IMG/VR virus record: IMGVR_UViG_3300025697_000114
Span: 1-28,690 of that record
DNA from: a virus
Direction: 5' to 3' (one strand)
DNA length: 28,690 nt
The translations under genes and the position numbers were made by a program. Below, one piece after another: positions 14,201 through 22,277 of this stretch. Below the pieces are notes generated by a model, which was not told the DNA's origin, did no database searches, and worked only from the letters and a program-made list of their open reading frames with translations. Every line of letters starts with the position of its first letter. The first letter of the stretch is position 1.

Positions 14201-17200
14201 ATGGGCCTGTCGATGCAGAAATAGAAAGATTATTTGATAAAATTTACGGAAACATAATCAACATGCTTGTATATTTGGCGGAAGGATTTGACTACTCTGC
14301 TGAACAAATGTCCGAAGTATTAGCTTATGAATTTGCAAATGTAAAGTTAGATTTAAAAGGGTTATCTGGAGAGGAAATAACCAAAAAGATAAGCGCATGG
14401 ATCTCCACTATGGGAGATACCGCCGTAGAAGCGCTCTTCTCAGAAGTCGTTGGTAAATATCAAGAAGTTGATGAAGGTATGCTGGAAACGGCAATGCGCT
14501 TGGTTATGCAAAAAGAGATCCTTCTCAGTGCTTTAGAAATGACCGGACAAGGATTTGACGCTACTTCTGGATCAGCAATAGATTTTAGTCAAGACATGAT
14601 AGCCTTGAGCAAAGATTTTGAAACATTGATGGATGACATATCCAATTATTATGATAAATTCTTTTCAGAAGAAGAGCAATTTGCTGACTTGACAGAAGGT
14701 TTAACTTCTAAACTTGCACTTCAAAATATGGAGTTACCAAAAACTAGGGATGGTTATAGAGACTTAGTCGAGGGATTAAAAAAAGGAACCGAAGCCGAAA
14801 ACAAAAGAGCAATAGCATTAATGGAGAATGCAGATGCAGCGGATGCTTACTATGACTATCTTGAAGATATTAATGACGAACTAAACTCAGTCTATGACAC
14901 TGCTATAATGGCAGATATGAATGATTATGAGGCAGCTTTATATGAAATAAATCAAAAGTATATTGACCTTGCATCGCAATTAAGTATCGCAAATCTCTTA
15001 TTCGACGAACAAGGAAAATTGACTGAACTTGGTGCGAAAGCTTTAGGAGCATATAATCTTGAGATTCAAGGACTTACTAAATCGGTTGAGGATTCAATAA
15101 ATTCCATGTTGGATACTGTATTTGAAGACATAGCTATGGAAGGCTTGACTGAATATGAGCAACAGCTTTATCGCATAAATGAAAAATACAAGGATATAGC
15201 TCAACAGTTAATTGACGCAAATCTGCTTTATGATGAACAAGGCAACTTAACCGATATAGCAACAAGAGCAATAGGAGCATATAATATCGAGATTCAAGGA
15301 CTTACTGAATCTGTTGAGGATTCAATAAATTCTATGTTGGACGCTGTATTTGAAGACATAGCTATGGAAGGCTTGACTGAATATGAGCAACAGCTTTATC
15401 GCATAAATGAAAAATACAAGGATATAGCTCAACAGTTAATTGACGCAAATCTGCTTTATGATGAACAAGGTAATTTAACCGATATAGCAACAAGAGCAAT
15501 AGGAGCCTATAATCTTGAGATCCAAAGACTTGCCAATGTTATTTTAGACACCATCGATCAAACAAAAAGACAACTATCTACTATGGGTATGGATTCCAAC
15601 AAAGCGGGTATGTTAGATATCGCTGCTCGTTACGGAATAGCACCTTCTGCGGTACAAAGTGGTGCACAGGATATCCTTAATTGGTACATGAATGCCAGTT
15701 CCACACAAATAGCAGGAATTTTAGCTACGTATGGTGTTTCAATAGACCAATTTAATGCTGATATGATAACACTTGGGAACTCTCTGATGACGCAAGGACA
15801 GGAGCATCATCAAGAAGCGCAAGCAAAGCGTGATGAAGCGCAAACAAAGCGCAATGAAATGATTAATTCCCTTGATAGTGCAATCGACGGTATTGATTCA
15901 ATGTTAGCCGATTTAAGTCCAACCGGATCACTTGCCCCTGTTCAAAGTGCAGAAGCATTCCAACTTAAATATGATGAATTAATTGATAAAATAAGGACTT
16001 CAGATGACCCAGGAAAATATGTTTCCGAGCTTCAATCTTTCTTGCCAGATTATTTAAGTTTTTCAGAAGCATTTGGCGGGGATTATAAAGATTTAGTTGC
16101 CGGAGTCCAAGAAGATTTAGAAGGGCTTAATGTAGAATTTAAAACTGAACGAGATTACTTAAAAGAAATTGCAGGTTCTACAGGAAATACAGCTGCGGGT
16201 ATCACAGAGCTTCTTGGTATGGGCATACCAATTACATTTAATACCGCAGGTCTCGGCGAGAACGCAGTGACTTTCCTTCAAGGACTACAAGAAATAGTCA
16301 GCTTGGTTGGTTGGAATAGCCCTTTTACAATAGACTTCGTTTCTAATTATTCTGGGTTTGCTACGATGCCGTTCCTTGATTTTGTAAATGTAGTAGATCA
16401 GATAGCCGCACAGGTTCCTGGTGGATGGCATGCTCAACTAACTATGGACACGATAATGTCTTTTGAGAATTGGGATGACACATCAATAGAGGAGAGGCTT
16501 GCAACTTGGGAATTTATAAAGGGCACCTATGGATGGCATTCCACAGTAACATTCGAGTTTATTGCAGACATGGTTGATTCTGTAGACGGACTTAGTTGGG
16601 AAGATATAATGACTATTCTTCCAGACGATGTAACCAAAAAAGAAATGCTTATATGGCTCAATAATAATACCGGGATGACTCCATCTCAATTAGCTAGTAT
16701 TTTCGGGTCAGATTTTACGGCCGATATGCATTTAAGTGCTGATCTAATCTGGCCGGAGGGCGGTTTCCTAGATGTTTTAGTTGGAGCACCAGTAACGATT
16801 GCTAAGTTCGGCAATACGAATGCAGATACTTGGACAAGTCAGATTCATTTTGGTTTGGTTGAAATATGGTGGGTATTAAAGGATATTGCGGCCAATGATG
16901 TTTTAGTTGGAGTACCAGTAACGATTGCTAAGTTTGGCAATACGAATGCAGATACTTGGACAAATGTAATCCATCTTGGTTTGGTTGAAATATGGAAGGT
17001 ATTAAAGGATATTGAGGCCAATGATGTTTTAGTTGGAGTACCAGTAACGATTGCTAAGTTTGGCAATACGAATGCAGATACTTGGACAAGTCAGATTCAT
17101 TTTGGTTTGGTTGAAATATGGTGGGTATTAAAGGATATCGAGCGTAATACAAGTAATCTTAATAGAGCTTTTGATATCCCAGGCTACGCTGCTGGCGGAT

Positions 17201-17475
17201 TAACAAGCGGACTCAGCTTTGCTGGTGAAAAGGGAGCAGAATATATCGTACCGACATATGAACCAGAAAGATCTTCTTTCTTACAAAGCGTTGGTGCCGA
17301 TCCAGAGGCAATAGGGAAATCAGTTGCAAAGTATATTATGCGTTCTGGCATGGGTGGGGAAAAAGAAGTTCATATCCATCTTGAGATTGACGGGCAAGAG
17401 ATTAGAAACCCAGTTATCATGGGACTACAGGGACGTGACGCAGATTTGATTGACGCGGTAAGGAAGGCAGCATAA
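11212..17475 (+). CDS. Tail tape measure protein
   Basis: Length is 2087 residues from GTG 11212, preceded by GAGG at a suitable distance; an in-frame TTG at 11176 lacks a site. Residues about 128-305 match the TP901-type tape-measure core (KNYETALIDMAKVTDQ, then ALELLITAAKASKAAHLD, LFTTEKLGQTTVAELVPIIG and EMAAALALITQTAGSTSNAATQYRG). Long helical stretches follow, then a hydrophobic segment (about 777-803) with a run of glycines. Two sets of internal repeats follow, 76-residue units (1229-1438) and 42-residue units (1854-1979), before an end containing FAGEKGAEYIVPT. The protein sets tail length and may reach the host membrane. It overlaps the next gene as TAATG. Confidence 0.93.
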   Translation: MASHSIGKIFVELDLDADRYTKGQQRLLKDAKQTSLSIEENFRKLQIKSSAQFNLMRQKAINANNMIANSAKATANDRVRAERAMTKKLSRLNDQQYGHQVSTFDKLKKHWQAYSVAAIGAIYSISRAMTKSLEEFKNYETALIDMAKVTDQSFGVMDDKIMSLNSNLGDSTDLMKGYYQVISAGVTEPKAALELLITAAKASKAAHLDQSEVIKALTKVMRGFAGEIKSTEEAADLLFTTEKLGQTTVAELVPIIGDMAKISKEVGISHTEMAAALALITQTAGSTSNAATQYRGVLLGLLRPNEKLTELVTKYGYESGVAMVKSLGFSRSLNLIKRGAADASIQIGKLFRSSEGMLGLASLSESDFERYNELIVEMGEGAGSSAEAFDRFLESAQAVDDELETNFKRLLIEIGEYADPFAKAIKTMMSDALGSLAAGIDKVDKDTPIALLHLAILLENLKTRFGENAKATGEWTQIIDASGEKVWILTEYVEAYNASLEANKKANEDVLTVDAKRLAAIEEHYKATMKQVKAEEKLSESQLQTYESLEKFLELNSQIDDQAKAVVSLDQQYAKIEAKLKALELAGYDVAEMWVNLEKWHANSMDEIVNKTEDATASFDDIMKDIGGLDFKGTSFGNELADGINNAMISIQSLNTLFEKHAKIQGDINKLIEEGKEEEAAKAQIALDDSYFQAQISGYRQLFGTVSQLFDENSKEREALHKIEMGFAVMEMAMTAKKMVMETAAMISSVANSSTVIAGKAGEAVAGAVVGVTNQGTGDPYTAFGRIAAMIALMGSVLAMGGIAFGGGGGGGSGGSEAATTGTVLGDPTKSSESMQKSLDMAEDWHIEEYTELIGIHNELIDLNKNITGIVSNIVRNFGDFDQDTFKLEGLGDWGKANEKFMELNEKIIDKLDLGGFAKGDMLTVGLSRFMGDIAGKLGNKIFGGEVKIKGAGIVLGREFAATVGDVLEGVYPSVEEYADWKKDGGWFHDDKKGTKYGPVDAEIERLFDKIYGNIINMLVYLAEGFDYSAEQMSEVLAYEFANVKLDLKGLSGEEITKKISAWISTMGDTAVEALFSEVVGKYQEVDEGMLETAMRLVMQKEILLSALEMTGQGFDATSGSAIDFSQDMIALSKDFETLMDDISNYYDKFFSEEEQFADLTEGLTSKLALQNMELPKTRDGYRDLVEGLKKGTEAENKRAIALMENADAADAYYDYLEDINDELNSVYDTAIMADMNDYEAALYEINQKYIDLASQLSIANLLFDEQGKLTELGAKALGAYNLEIQGLTKSVEDSINSMLDTVFEDIAMEGLTEYEQQLYRINEKYKDIAQQLIDANLLYDEQGNLTDIATRAIGAYNIEIQGLTESVEDSINSMLDAVFEDIAMEGLTEYEQQLYRINEKYKDIAQQLIDANLLYDEQGNLTDIATRAIGAYNLEIQRLANVILDTIDQTKRQLSTMGMDSNKAGMLDIAARYGIAPSAVQSGAQDILNWYMNASSTQIAGILATYGVSIDQFNADMITLGNSLMTQGQEHHQEAQAKRDEAQTKRNEMINSLDSAIDGIDSMLADLSPTGSLAPVQSAEAFQLKYDELIDKIRTSDDPGKYVSELQSFLPDYLSFSEAFGGDYKDLVAGVQEDLEGLNVEFKTERDYLKEIAGSTGNTAAGITELLGMGIPITFNTAGLGENAVTFLQGLQEIVSLVGWNSPFTIDFVSNYSGFATMPFLDFVNVVDQIAAQVPGGWHAQLTMDTIMSFENWDDTSIEERLATWEFIKGTYGWHSTVTFEFIADMVDSVDGLSWEDIMTILPDDVTKKEMLIWLNNNTGMTPSQLASIFGSDFTADMHLSADLIWPEGGFLDVLVGAPVTIAKFGNTNADTWTSQIHFGLVEIWWVLKDIAANDVLVGVPVTIAKFGNTNADTWTNVIHLGLVEIWKVLKDIEANDVLVGVPVTIAKFGNTNADTWTSQIHFGLVEIWWVLKDIERNTSNLNRAFDIPGYAAGGLTSGLSFAGEKGAEYIVPTYEPERSSFLQSVGADPEAIGKSVAKYIMRSGMGGEKEVHIHLEIDGQEIRNPVIMGLQGRDADLIDAVRKAA
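14896..15530 (+). repeat. Three 228-bp (76-residue) tandem repeats in tape measure
   Basis: Units begin at 14896 (diverged), 15124 and 15352. The last two are almost identical in DNA (e.g. GTTGAGGATTCAATAAA recurs at 15085 and 15313), so this is a recent duplication. The unit reads EDIAMEGLTEYEQQLYRINE, then LLYDEQGNLTDIA, then SVEDSINSML. The third copy is partial. Confidence 0.85.
16771..17148 (+). repeat. Three 126-bp (42-residue) tandem repeats in tape measure
   Basis: Units start at 16771, 16897 and 17023, each encoding DVLVG.PVTIAKFGNTNADT followed by W..LVEIW.VLKDI. They are nearly identical in DNA, and copies 1 and 3 share SQIHF where copy 2 has NVIHL, which suggests recombination between units. 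The unit is beta-like, unlike the helical body, and lies near the distal C-terminus. Confidence 0.85.
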
Positions 17476-17894
17476 TGGCCAATCACGAAATATGGGATTA
17501 TCTGAGTGGCGTGGCGGTTACTCCAGATTATAATGCAACTTTGGCTGTTGTCCCACAAAAAGTTATTAATGAGGAAGGCACAAAAAACCAAGTCGTACAT
17601 CTAGGTGATGATGACTCTGAAGCGATTATTTCCTTTAGTGATGATTCTATTTTTTATATCAGATGTATTTGGGACGTATTATCAGAGAGCGATGCAGGAA
17701 CAATATTTGATTGGTGGCATGATGCTGCAAAAGCGAACGGAAAAGCAAGATCATTCAAATTTCAAGATCATGGAGTGTCAGATATTCATACTTATACAGT
17801 TCGTTTTGCCTCAAATGTTAAAAGAAATATTAAATTGGCCAAGCTTTTTGGTTTTGCTGAAATTAGACTTAAGGTTTTGGGACGTGCACCATAA
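17475..17894 (+). CDS. Distal-tail-like protein, copy 1
   Basis: A 139-residue protein whose ATG shares a base with the tape-measure stop (TAATG). It is a tandem paralogue of the next gene: both begin ANHEI.DYLS...VTPDY, contain EEGTKNQ.V..GDDDS, FY(I/V)R and ESDAGTIFD, and end TVRFAS.V.R.IKLA.LFGFAEI. The position between tape measure and hub protein is that of the distal tail protein, which forms the ring joining tube to tip. The core (IFDWWHDAAKANGKARSFKF, then YTVRF) fits the minor or distal tail proteins of similar size. The family name is inferred, not certain. It ends GRAP with no extension. Confidence 0.65.
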   Translation: MANHEIWDYLSGVAVTPDYNATLAVVPQKVINEEGTKNQVVHLGDDDSEAIISFSDDSIFYIRCIWDVLSESDAGTIFDWWHDAAKANGKARSFKFQDHGVSDIHTYTVRFASNVKRNIKLAKLFGFAEIRLKVLGRAP

Positions 17895-18316
17895 TGGCTA
17901 ACCACGAGATATATGATTATCTAAGTTCGGTAGGGGTTACGCCAGATTATGATGAAACACTTGATGTAACACCGCAAGAAGTATTGCAGGAAGAAGGTAC
18001 AAAAAACCAAGCTGTTTATTCTGGGGATGATGATAGTGATGTAATTATCCCTTTTAACAATACTTCTATTTTTTATGTCCGGCTTAAATGGAACACTCTT
18101 TTAGAATCTGATGCAGGAACAATATTTGATTTTTATCATGACACGGCAAAAGCGAATGGAATTGCTATATCCTTTAAGTTCACAGATCATGGAGGGTCAG
18201 ACACACACGAATATACAGTCCGCTTTGCTTCAGATGTAGTAAGAAGTATTAAATTAGCAGAACTTTTTGGTTTCGCCGAGATCAAACTTAAGATTCTAGG
18301 ACGCGCGCCTGTTTAG
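17894..18316 (+). CDS. Distal-tail-like protein, copy 2
   Basis: A 140-residue protein starting on the last base of the previous stop (TAATG). It is a diverged duplicate of that gene (see shared motifs there), with differences spread along its length, so the duplication is not very recent. It ends GRAPV followed by TAG at 18314-18316. The same frame then stays open for 18 more codons of strikingly acidic sequence (EDESGDVYVDELGEDFEG) to a TAA. Either the TAG is a mutation that shortened the protein, or low-level readthrough makes an extended form. Two copies could form two stacked or hetero-oligomeric rings at the tail tip. This is inferred from gene order. Confidence 0.65.
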   Translation: MANHEIYDYLSSVGVTPDYDETLDVTPQEVLQEEGTKNQAVYSGDDDSDVIIPFNNTSIFYVRLKWNTLLESDAGTIFDFYHDTAKANGIAISFKFTDHGGSDTHEYTVRFASDVVRSIKLAELFGFAEIKLKILGRAPV

Positions 18317-18376
18317 GAGGATGAAAGCGGTGATGTTTATGTCGACGAACTTGGTGAGGATTTCGAAGGTTAAATA
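18317..18376 (+). other. Short gap with in-frame acidic extension and mini-ORF before the hub gene
   Basis: Two readings compete. Copy 2's frame continues past TAG as an acidic peptide of 18 codons. Separately, AGGAGG (18315-18320) lies nine bases before GTG 18330, which opens a 15-codon frame ending TAATG on the hub start. The second would act as a leader coupling translation to the hub gene. Confidence 0.35.
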
Positions 18377-21300
18377 ATGTTATCACTTAATGCTACAAAA
18401 CTTGGCCTAGTTGCCTCGGCCTATAAGAAAGTATCCTGGTTGTTCACGGTTGTGGATACCGCTGGGCCTACTACTTATTATTGGTCTACGATAACCAGAA
18501 GTTATGGCGGTCATGACTATGTATTTAAGATTGATCCTAAGACATTCAACGGTGTCACTTTAAGCCGGGGAAAATCCGAACTCGGTATCCAAGCACCGAA
18601 CGATCTCACTTTTACTATAGAGAACACAAGCAATACCTTAACAGCTAGTAATTTTGTCGATAGCTCAGTTACATTAGATTTGGTTCTTAGCGACGGAACA
18701 GATGAAGAAACAATAGCTACATGGAAGTTTAACACCAAGCGTTGTGAGGCTATTTATCAAACCCTCAAGTTTACTTGTGAGGACTTTTTGCAGCAATACT
18801 TGAGTGGGGATTATCCAAACACCAGATTGGTTAAGGATATAAGCCCCTCATCTGATATAGACAAGGATGATGATCTCTGTGTTCCAGTACCAATCGGAAC
18901 ATGTTATATCCCTTTACGTTCAATCTATGTTACGAATGATAGGTTTTATCTTCTTGGTCTAGATAGCCATGATTATACTATCTCAAAGGTAAGATCTCCT
19001 CGTTCCTGGGGAACTGGTAAGAGTGAATGGGCGACTGGAGATTATGCCTTTAATAAAAGCACTAAGACAATCGACACGGTGGTCTGGGAGGTTTTCCAAG
19101 CCATCATTTCCGATAGTGATGGAGATGGCGTTGTCGATGCAAATGGTGTGTGGCAAGATGGTGACTATCTTCTCGATATGCCAACAGAATTTTATCGGGA
19201 TGACACTCACACATTAACAAGCCCAGATGATGCCATAGAATTTATTCTAGAAGATCTTGGAGTGGCTTCTGGCGACATCGACACAGGGGGCGGGTCTTCG
19301 TTTGAAACCGCTGGAACTACATTCAGTGGGTGGAGCTTAGTATTCAATGGAGCATATTATAAGAAGCAAGATTCTGGGAAAGTTATTGCTTCTCTACTTA
19401 ACATGTGCCACTCGATCTTTAGAGTAACCGATAAGATAGAGCTTCACGTTCTTTCCAAGACATCTCAGAAGACCATAACTAAAGCAGATGTTATTTTAAA
19501 CTCCTTCAAGTTTTCCACTATAACTAAAAATCAAAATGATTCCGGCTATGTTTTATGGCAAGAATCAGGTGAAGCACAAGACGAATATATCAAGTCTTTG
19601 GTTTCTGCAAAAGCAAGCACTGATGAAATCTCAAGTGATTCACTAGAAATCCCCTTTGTACAGGACTCCCAAGATGTACAAAGGATCGGAACACTTTACT
19701 ATCAGAGAAAATTTCTGAAGGAAGCTAATTGTTCCTTTAGCAATAAAGGCGGAACACTCCTTGCTGTTCAGCCCGATGATGTAATTACAATCAATGAGGC
19801 TGATTACGGCGGAAATTATGCTGTCCTAGTTGATTCCATGACTATCAAGAGAGACCTAACGATAGATGTCAAATGTGTTAAGTTTAGTGAAGCTCTTGAT
19901 GATTGGGATGACTTAACTCCTGCTGCAATCTCTCCAGCAACTAATGATGTGCCAGCATTAAATACAACTGGATCTAGATTGTTTAGTTCACAACCTGTTA
20001 CGCCATATAATGTAGGTGATCTTTGGTCAGACGGACCATCTGGTGATTTGAAGAAATGTAAAACAGAAAGATTAACCGGAGCTTATGTGGCGGCTGATTG
20101 GGAACTGACGAGTGATTATAACAAAACAGCCAAAAACCTACAATTCAATGGTGATTTTGAACTAGATGCCTCTAGTGAAACCGATCCCACTTATTGGACA
20201 AGAACGATTAAAAATGGTACACCTTTATTTGCTATGGTGTGGATACCTACGCCTGAATCTCTTTGGCCCCCATGGAAACCAGAAGGACATTGTTTCTACG
20301 CAAATTGTAATGATGCCGCACAATATATAGGATTAAAGTCTGATTATTTTATTCCAGTATCTCAAGACTCATATTATTGTTTAAGCGCCTGGGTCAAAAC
20401 CTTTAATGGCAGATGTTATTTAGGCATTGCTTGGTACGACAAAGACTATGTTAAATTATCACATGTTTACGTGTGCATGAATGGTTATGAAGCCACCCAT
20501 GCTTGGGAACAAAAATCCTCAGCAGCTTTTAAGCCTTCAGATTATAATGCTACAGCTAGGTATGTCAAAATTTGGGGCTATCCGCAATATAAAAAAATTG
20601 GCTATACAATGATTTCTAGAATTCAACTTGTGGAATCCAGAACCCCGATAGTTTGGGAAGATAGCTATGCGGTTGCGCCGGGGGCTGATGTAACCGCTGA
20701 CAGCCCGCAACCCGCCGATTGGCTTTCCGATTTGATTGGCACGTTACATATAGATGACGATGCTATCACCGTAGCCAAACTTAATGTAGCAACCTTATCA
20801 GCCATTAGTGCCAATCTGGGTACGATTACTGCCGGTACAGTTACGGGAGCCCTAATTAGAACCTCAACTGGTAATGATAGGGTGGAAATGGATGCGACAA
20901 ACAATAGATTAAATATTTACAAAGGCGGGAGTATCGTAGGTTATTTAGGATATAGTGGATCAGGTGCAATTCTTTATATAAACCACCCTTCAGCCGCTAG
21001 TTATCTCCCCGTAAGAATAACGGATGCAAGAGTTGACTCTAATACTTTTACGTGTGCCAATACAAGTATTACAGATGGTGCTTCCAATTATCCGATGGCT
21101 GTATTTAATGCAAATGATGATGCAAAATCGGCTGTTTATGTACATGCAGATACTAGCAGTGTGTATGCCAGTTCTGGCGCTCTATTTGTTTCCCAAGATG
21201 GAACAGGAGCTGCTTTAGTTGTCAGTACTGGAGGCGTTACAGCTACTTGTACCAATGCTGGTCAGTGGGCATCTGCTTCATCTAAGGAGCTAAAAGAAAA

Positions 21301-21742
21301 TTTTGAAGATTTTGTAGCTTTAGATTTAATTAGTAATTTAGATGTTAAAAAATATAATTATAAAGGCAGTAGAAGAAAAACTTATGATGAAGTAAGACAA
21401 CACAACCTTCGTAGATGGAAGTCAATAAAACATGAAAAAAGTGATGCTTTTTCAGATATATCTATAGAGGATAAAAATGAAAAAATTGATGTAGTTATTC
21501 TTGAATTTACAGAGCTACAAAAAGCAGAAAAACAAGTACCAGCGCAATATGAGAATGAATTAAATAGACCAATCGCCAAGCATATTTCACCTATGGCAGA
21601 AGATTTTTATGACGCTTTTGGTGTGGGAGATAATAAAACTATTGTAGCCAAAGATTTAGGTGGAATAGCATTTCAGGCAATAAAGGAACTTTCTGTAAAA
21701 ATTACAGAACTTGAAGCAAGAATTGTAGAACTAGAAAAATAA
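18377..21742 (+). CDS. Tail hub/tip-fibre protein with C-terminal S74 chaperone
   Basis: A 1121-residue multidomain protein. Residues 1-530 look like a tail hub: beta-rich, with DYVFKIDPKTFNGVTLSRG early and IGTLYYQRKFLKEANCSF then VQPDDVITI later. Residues about 540-580 contain PYNVGDLWSDGPSG, common at hub-to-fibre junctions. Residues 590-770 (NLQFNGDFELD, many aromatic residues) resemble a carbohydrate-binding sandwich. Residues 790-830 (ITVAKLNVATLSAISANLGT) are the gpJ-type trimeric fibre motif. Residues 968-1121 form a Peptidase_S74 intramolecular chaperone: S968 and K973 in SSKELK match the catalytic Ser/Lys dyad, and the end is a coiled coil. It should trimerise and then self-cleave. 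It is the probable receptor-contacting protein. Confidence 0.82.
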   Translation: MLSLNATKLGLVASAYKKVSWLFTVVDTAGPTTYYWSTITRSYGGHDYVFKIDPKTFNGVTLSRGKSELGIQAPNDLTFTIENTSNTLTASNFVDSSVTLDLVLSDGTDEETIATWKFNTKRCEAIYQTLKFTCEDFLQQYLSGDYPNTRLVKDISPSSDIDKDDDLCVPVPIGTCYIPLRSIYVTNDRFYLLGLDSHDYTISKVRSPRSWGTGKSEWATGDYAFNKSTKTIDTVVWEVFQAIISDSDGDGVVDANGVWQDGDYLLDMPTEFYRDDTHTLTSPDDAIEFILEDLGVASGDIDTGGGSSFETAGTTFSGWSLVFNGAYYKKQDSGKVIASLLNMCHSIFRVTDKIELHVLSKTSQKTITKADVILNSFKFSTITKNQNDSGYVLWQESGEAQDEYIKSLVSAKASTDEISSDSLEIPFVQDSQDVQRIGTLYYQRKFLKEANCSFSNKGGTLLAVQPDDVITINEADYGGNYAVLVDSMTIKRDLTIDVKCVKFSEALDDWDDLTPAAISPATNDVPALNTTGSRLFSSQPVTPYNVGDLWSDGPSGDLKKCKTERLTGAYVAADWELTSDYNKTAKNLQFNGDFELDASSETDPTYWTRTIKNGTPLFAMVWIPTPESLWPPWKPEGHCFYANCNDAAQYIGLKSDYFIPVSQDSYYCLSAWVKTFNGRCYLGIAWYDKDYVKLSHVYVCMNGYEATHAWEQKSSAAFKPSDYNATARYVKIWGYPQYKKIGYTMISRIQLVESRTPIVWEDSYAVAPGADVTADSPQPADWLSDLIGTLHIDDDAITVAKLNVATLSAISANLGTITAGTVTGALIRTSTGNDRVEMDATNNRLNIYKGGSIVGYLGYSGSGAILYINHPSAASYLPVRITDARVDSNTFTCANTSITDGASNYPMAVFNANDDAKSAVYVHADTSSVYASSGALFVSQDGTGAALVVSTGGVTATCTNAGQWASASSKELKENFEDFVALDLISNLDVKKYNYKGSRRKTYDEVRQHNLRRWKSIKHEKSDAFSDISIEDKNEKIDVVILEFTELQKAEKQVPAQYENELNRPIAKHISPMAEDFYDAFGVGDNKTIVAKDLGGIAFQAIKELSVKITELEARIVELEK

Positions 21743-21816
21743 GTACTGCAGATAAATCACTAACTGATTTTACTAAACCGGGCAACCAGAGATTAACATT
21801 GGCTATTCTCAGTTAA
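21742..21816 (+). pseudogene. Possible remnant of a former tail-protein C-terminus
   Basis: Right after the hub stop, another frame reads STADKSLTDFTKPGNQRLTL and then AILS to a TAA at 21814-21816, with no start codon or ribosome binding site. It reads like the end of a phage structural protein. It may be the old C-terminus left when the S74 cassette was acquired. The evidence is coherent-looking translation only. Confidence 0.25.
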
Positions 21817-21828
21817 AAAGGCAGCTTT

Positions 21829-22080
21829 ATGAATGATTCGGAATGTGCCAATCAGTTAAGAGATATTAAAGTTTTATTAAACAAGGTATTCGGAGTATTA
21901 AATGGCGATAATGATGACGGTGGACTGGTGACTAGGGTAGCCTTAATCGAGCAAAAAATAGCAGACTTACCATCACCAAACGAATTAAAATTCTATGCGT
22001 CAGTTGGAGGTGGTGTCGTTTTGGTACTTGCGCTCTTTGGCTATGCGATGGTAAAATTAATCACTCAAAATTGGGGATAA
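21829..22080 (+). CDS. Lysis-associated membrane coiled-coil protein (XhlA-like)
   Basis: An 83-residue protein. An N-terminal helix (about residues 5-50, with LRDIKVLLNKVFGVL and TRVALIEQKIADL) is followed by one membrane segment (about 54-77: YASVGGGVVLVLALFGYAMV) and a short tail. This layout, a short coiled coil plus a C-terminal transmembrane helix, is that of XhlA-type haemolysin and holin-accessory proteins next to phage holins. The gene follows the tail module and directly precedes the holin. It probably sits in the inner membrane with the coiled coil in the cytoplasm and helps time or enlarge the lysis lesion. The assignment rests on topology and place. Confidence 0.65.
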   Translation: MNDSECANQLRDIKVLLNKVFGVLNGDNDDGGLVTRVALIEQKIADLPSPNELKFYASVGGGVVLVLALFGYAMVKLITQNWG

Positions 22081-22082
22081 TA

Positions 22083-22277
22083 ATGGACATTTTATGGATT
22101 ATAAATAATTGGGAAACTATCTTGCTGGCGGCTACTGGTATCGTTACGGCGGCCAGTGTTATAGCGAAATTAACACCAACAGAGACAGACGATAAGTGGC
22201 TTGCTAAGATTTTGAAAGTTGTGGATATGCTGGCTATTAATAATAAGCCTACAGAGCAAAAGGAGAAAACATCATGA
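22083..22277 (+). CDS. Small holin-like membrane protein
   Basis: A 64-residue protein from ATG 22083 (TGGGGA seven bases upstream; the TTG at 22071 lacks a site and overlaps the previous gene). It has one hydrophobic segment (ETILLAATGIVTAASVIAKL, residues 10-29), then TPTETDDKWLAKILKVVDML and a charged tail ending in KEKTS. This resembles, from recall, small phage holin-like proteins with an N-terminal membrane helix and an amphipathic second helix. It would release the endolysin, which lacks a signal peptide. Its stop overlaps the next start (ATGA). Confidence 0.7.
   Translation: MDILWIINNWETILLAATGIVTAASVIAKLTPTETDDKWLAKILKVVDMLAINNKPTEQKEKTS

Noticed and set aside
16771-17148. CRISPR-like spaced repeats
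   Set aside because: Repeats are contiguous 126-bp coding units in frame within the tape measure, with no spacers.
18314-18316. Genome-wide TAG recoding
   Set aside because: Several well-supported genes end at TAG with neighbours starting at once (5128-5130, 9505-9507, 24323-24325), so TAG is a normal stop here.
22071-22082. TTG start for the holin inside the previous gene's end
   Set aside because: No ribosome binding site; ATG 22083 follows TGGGGA at proper spacing.
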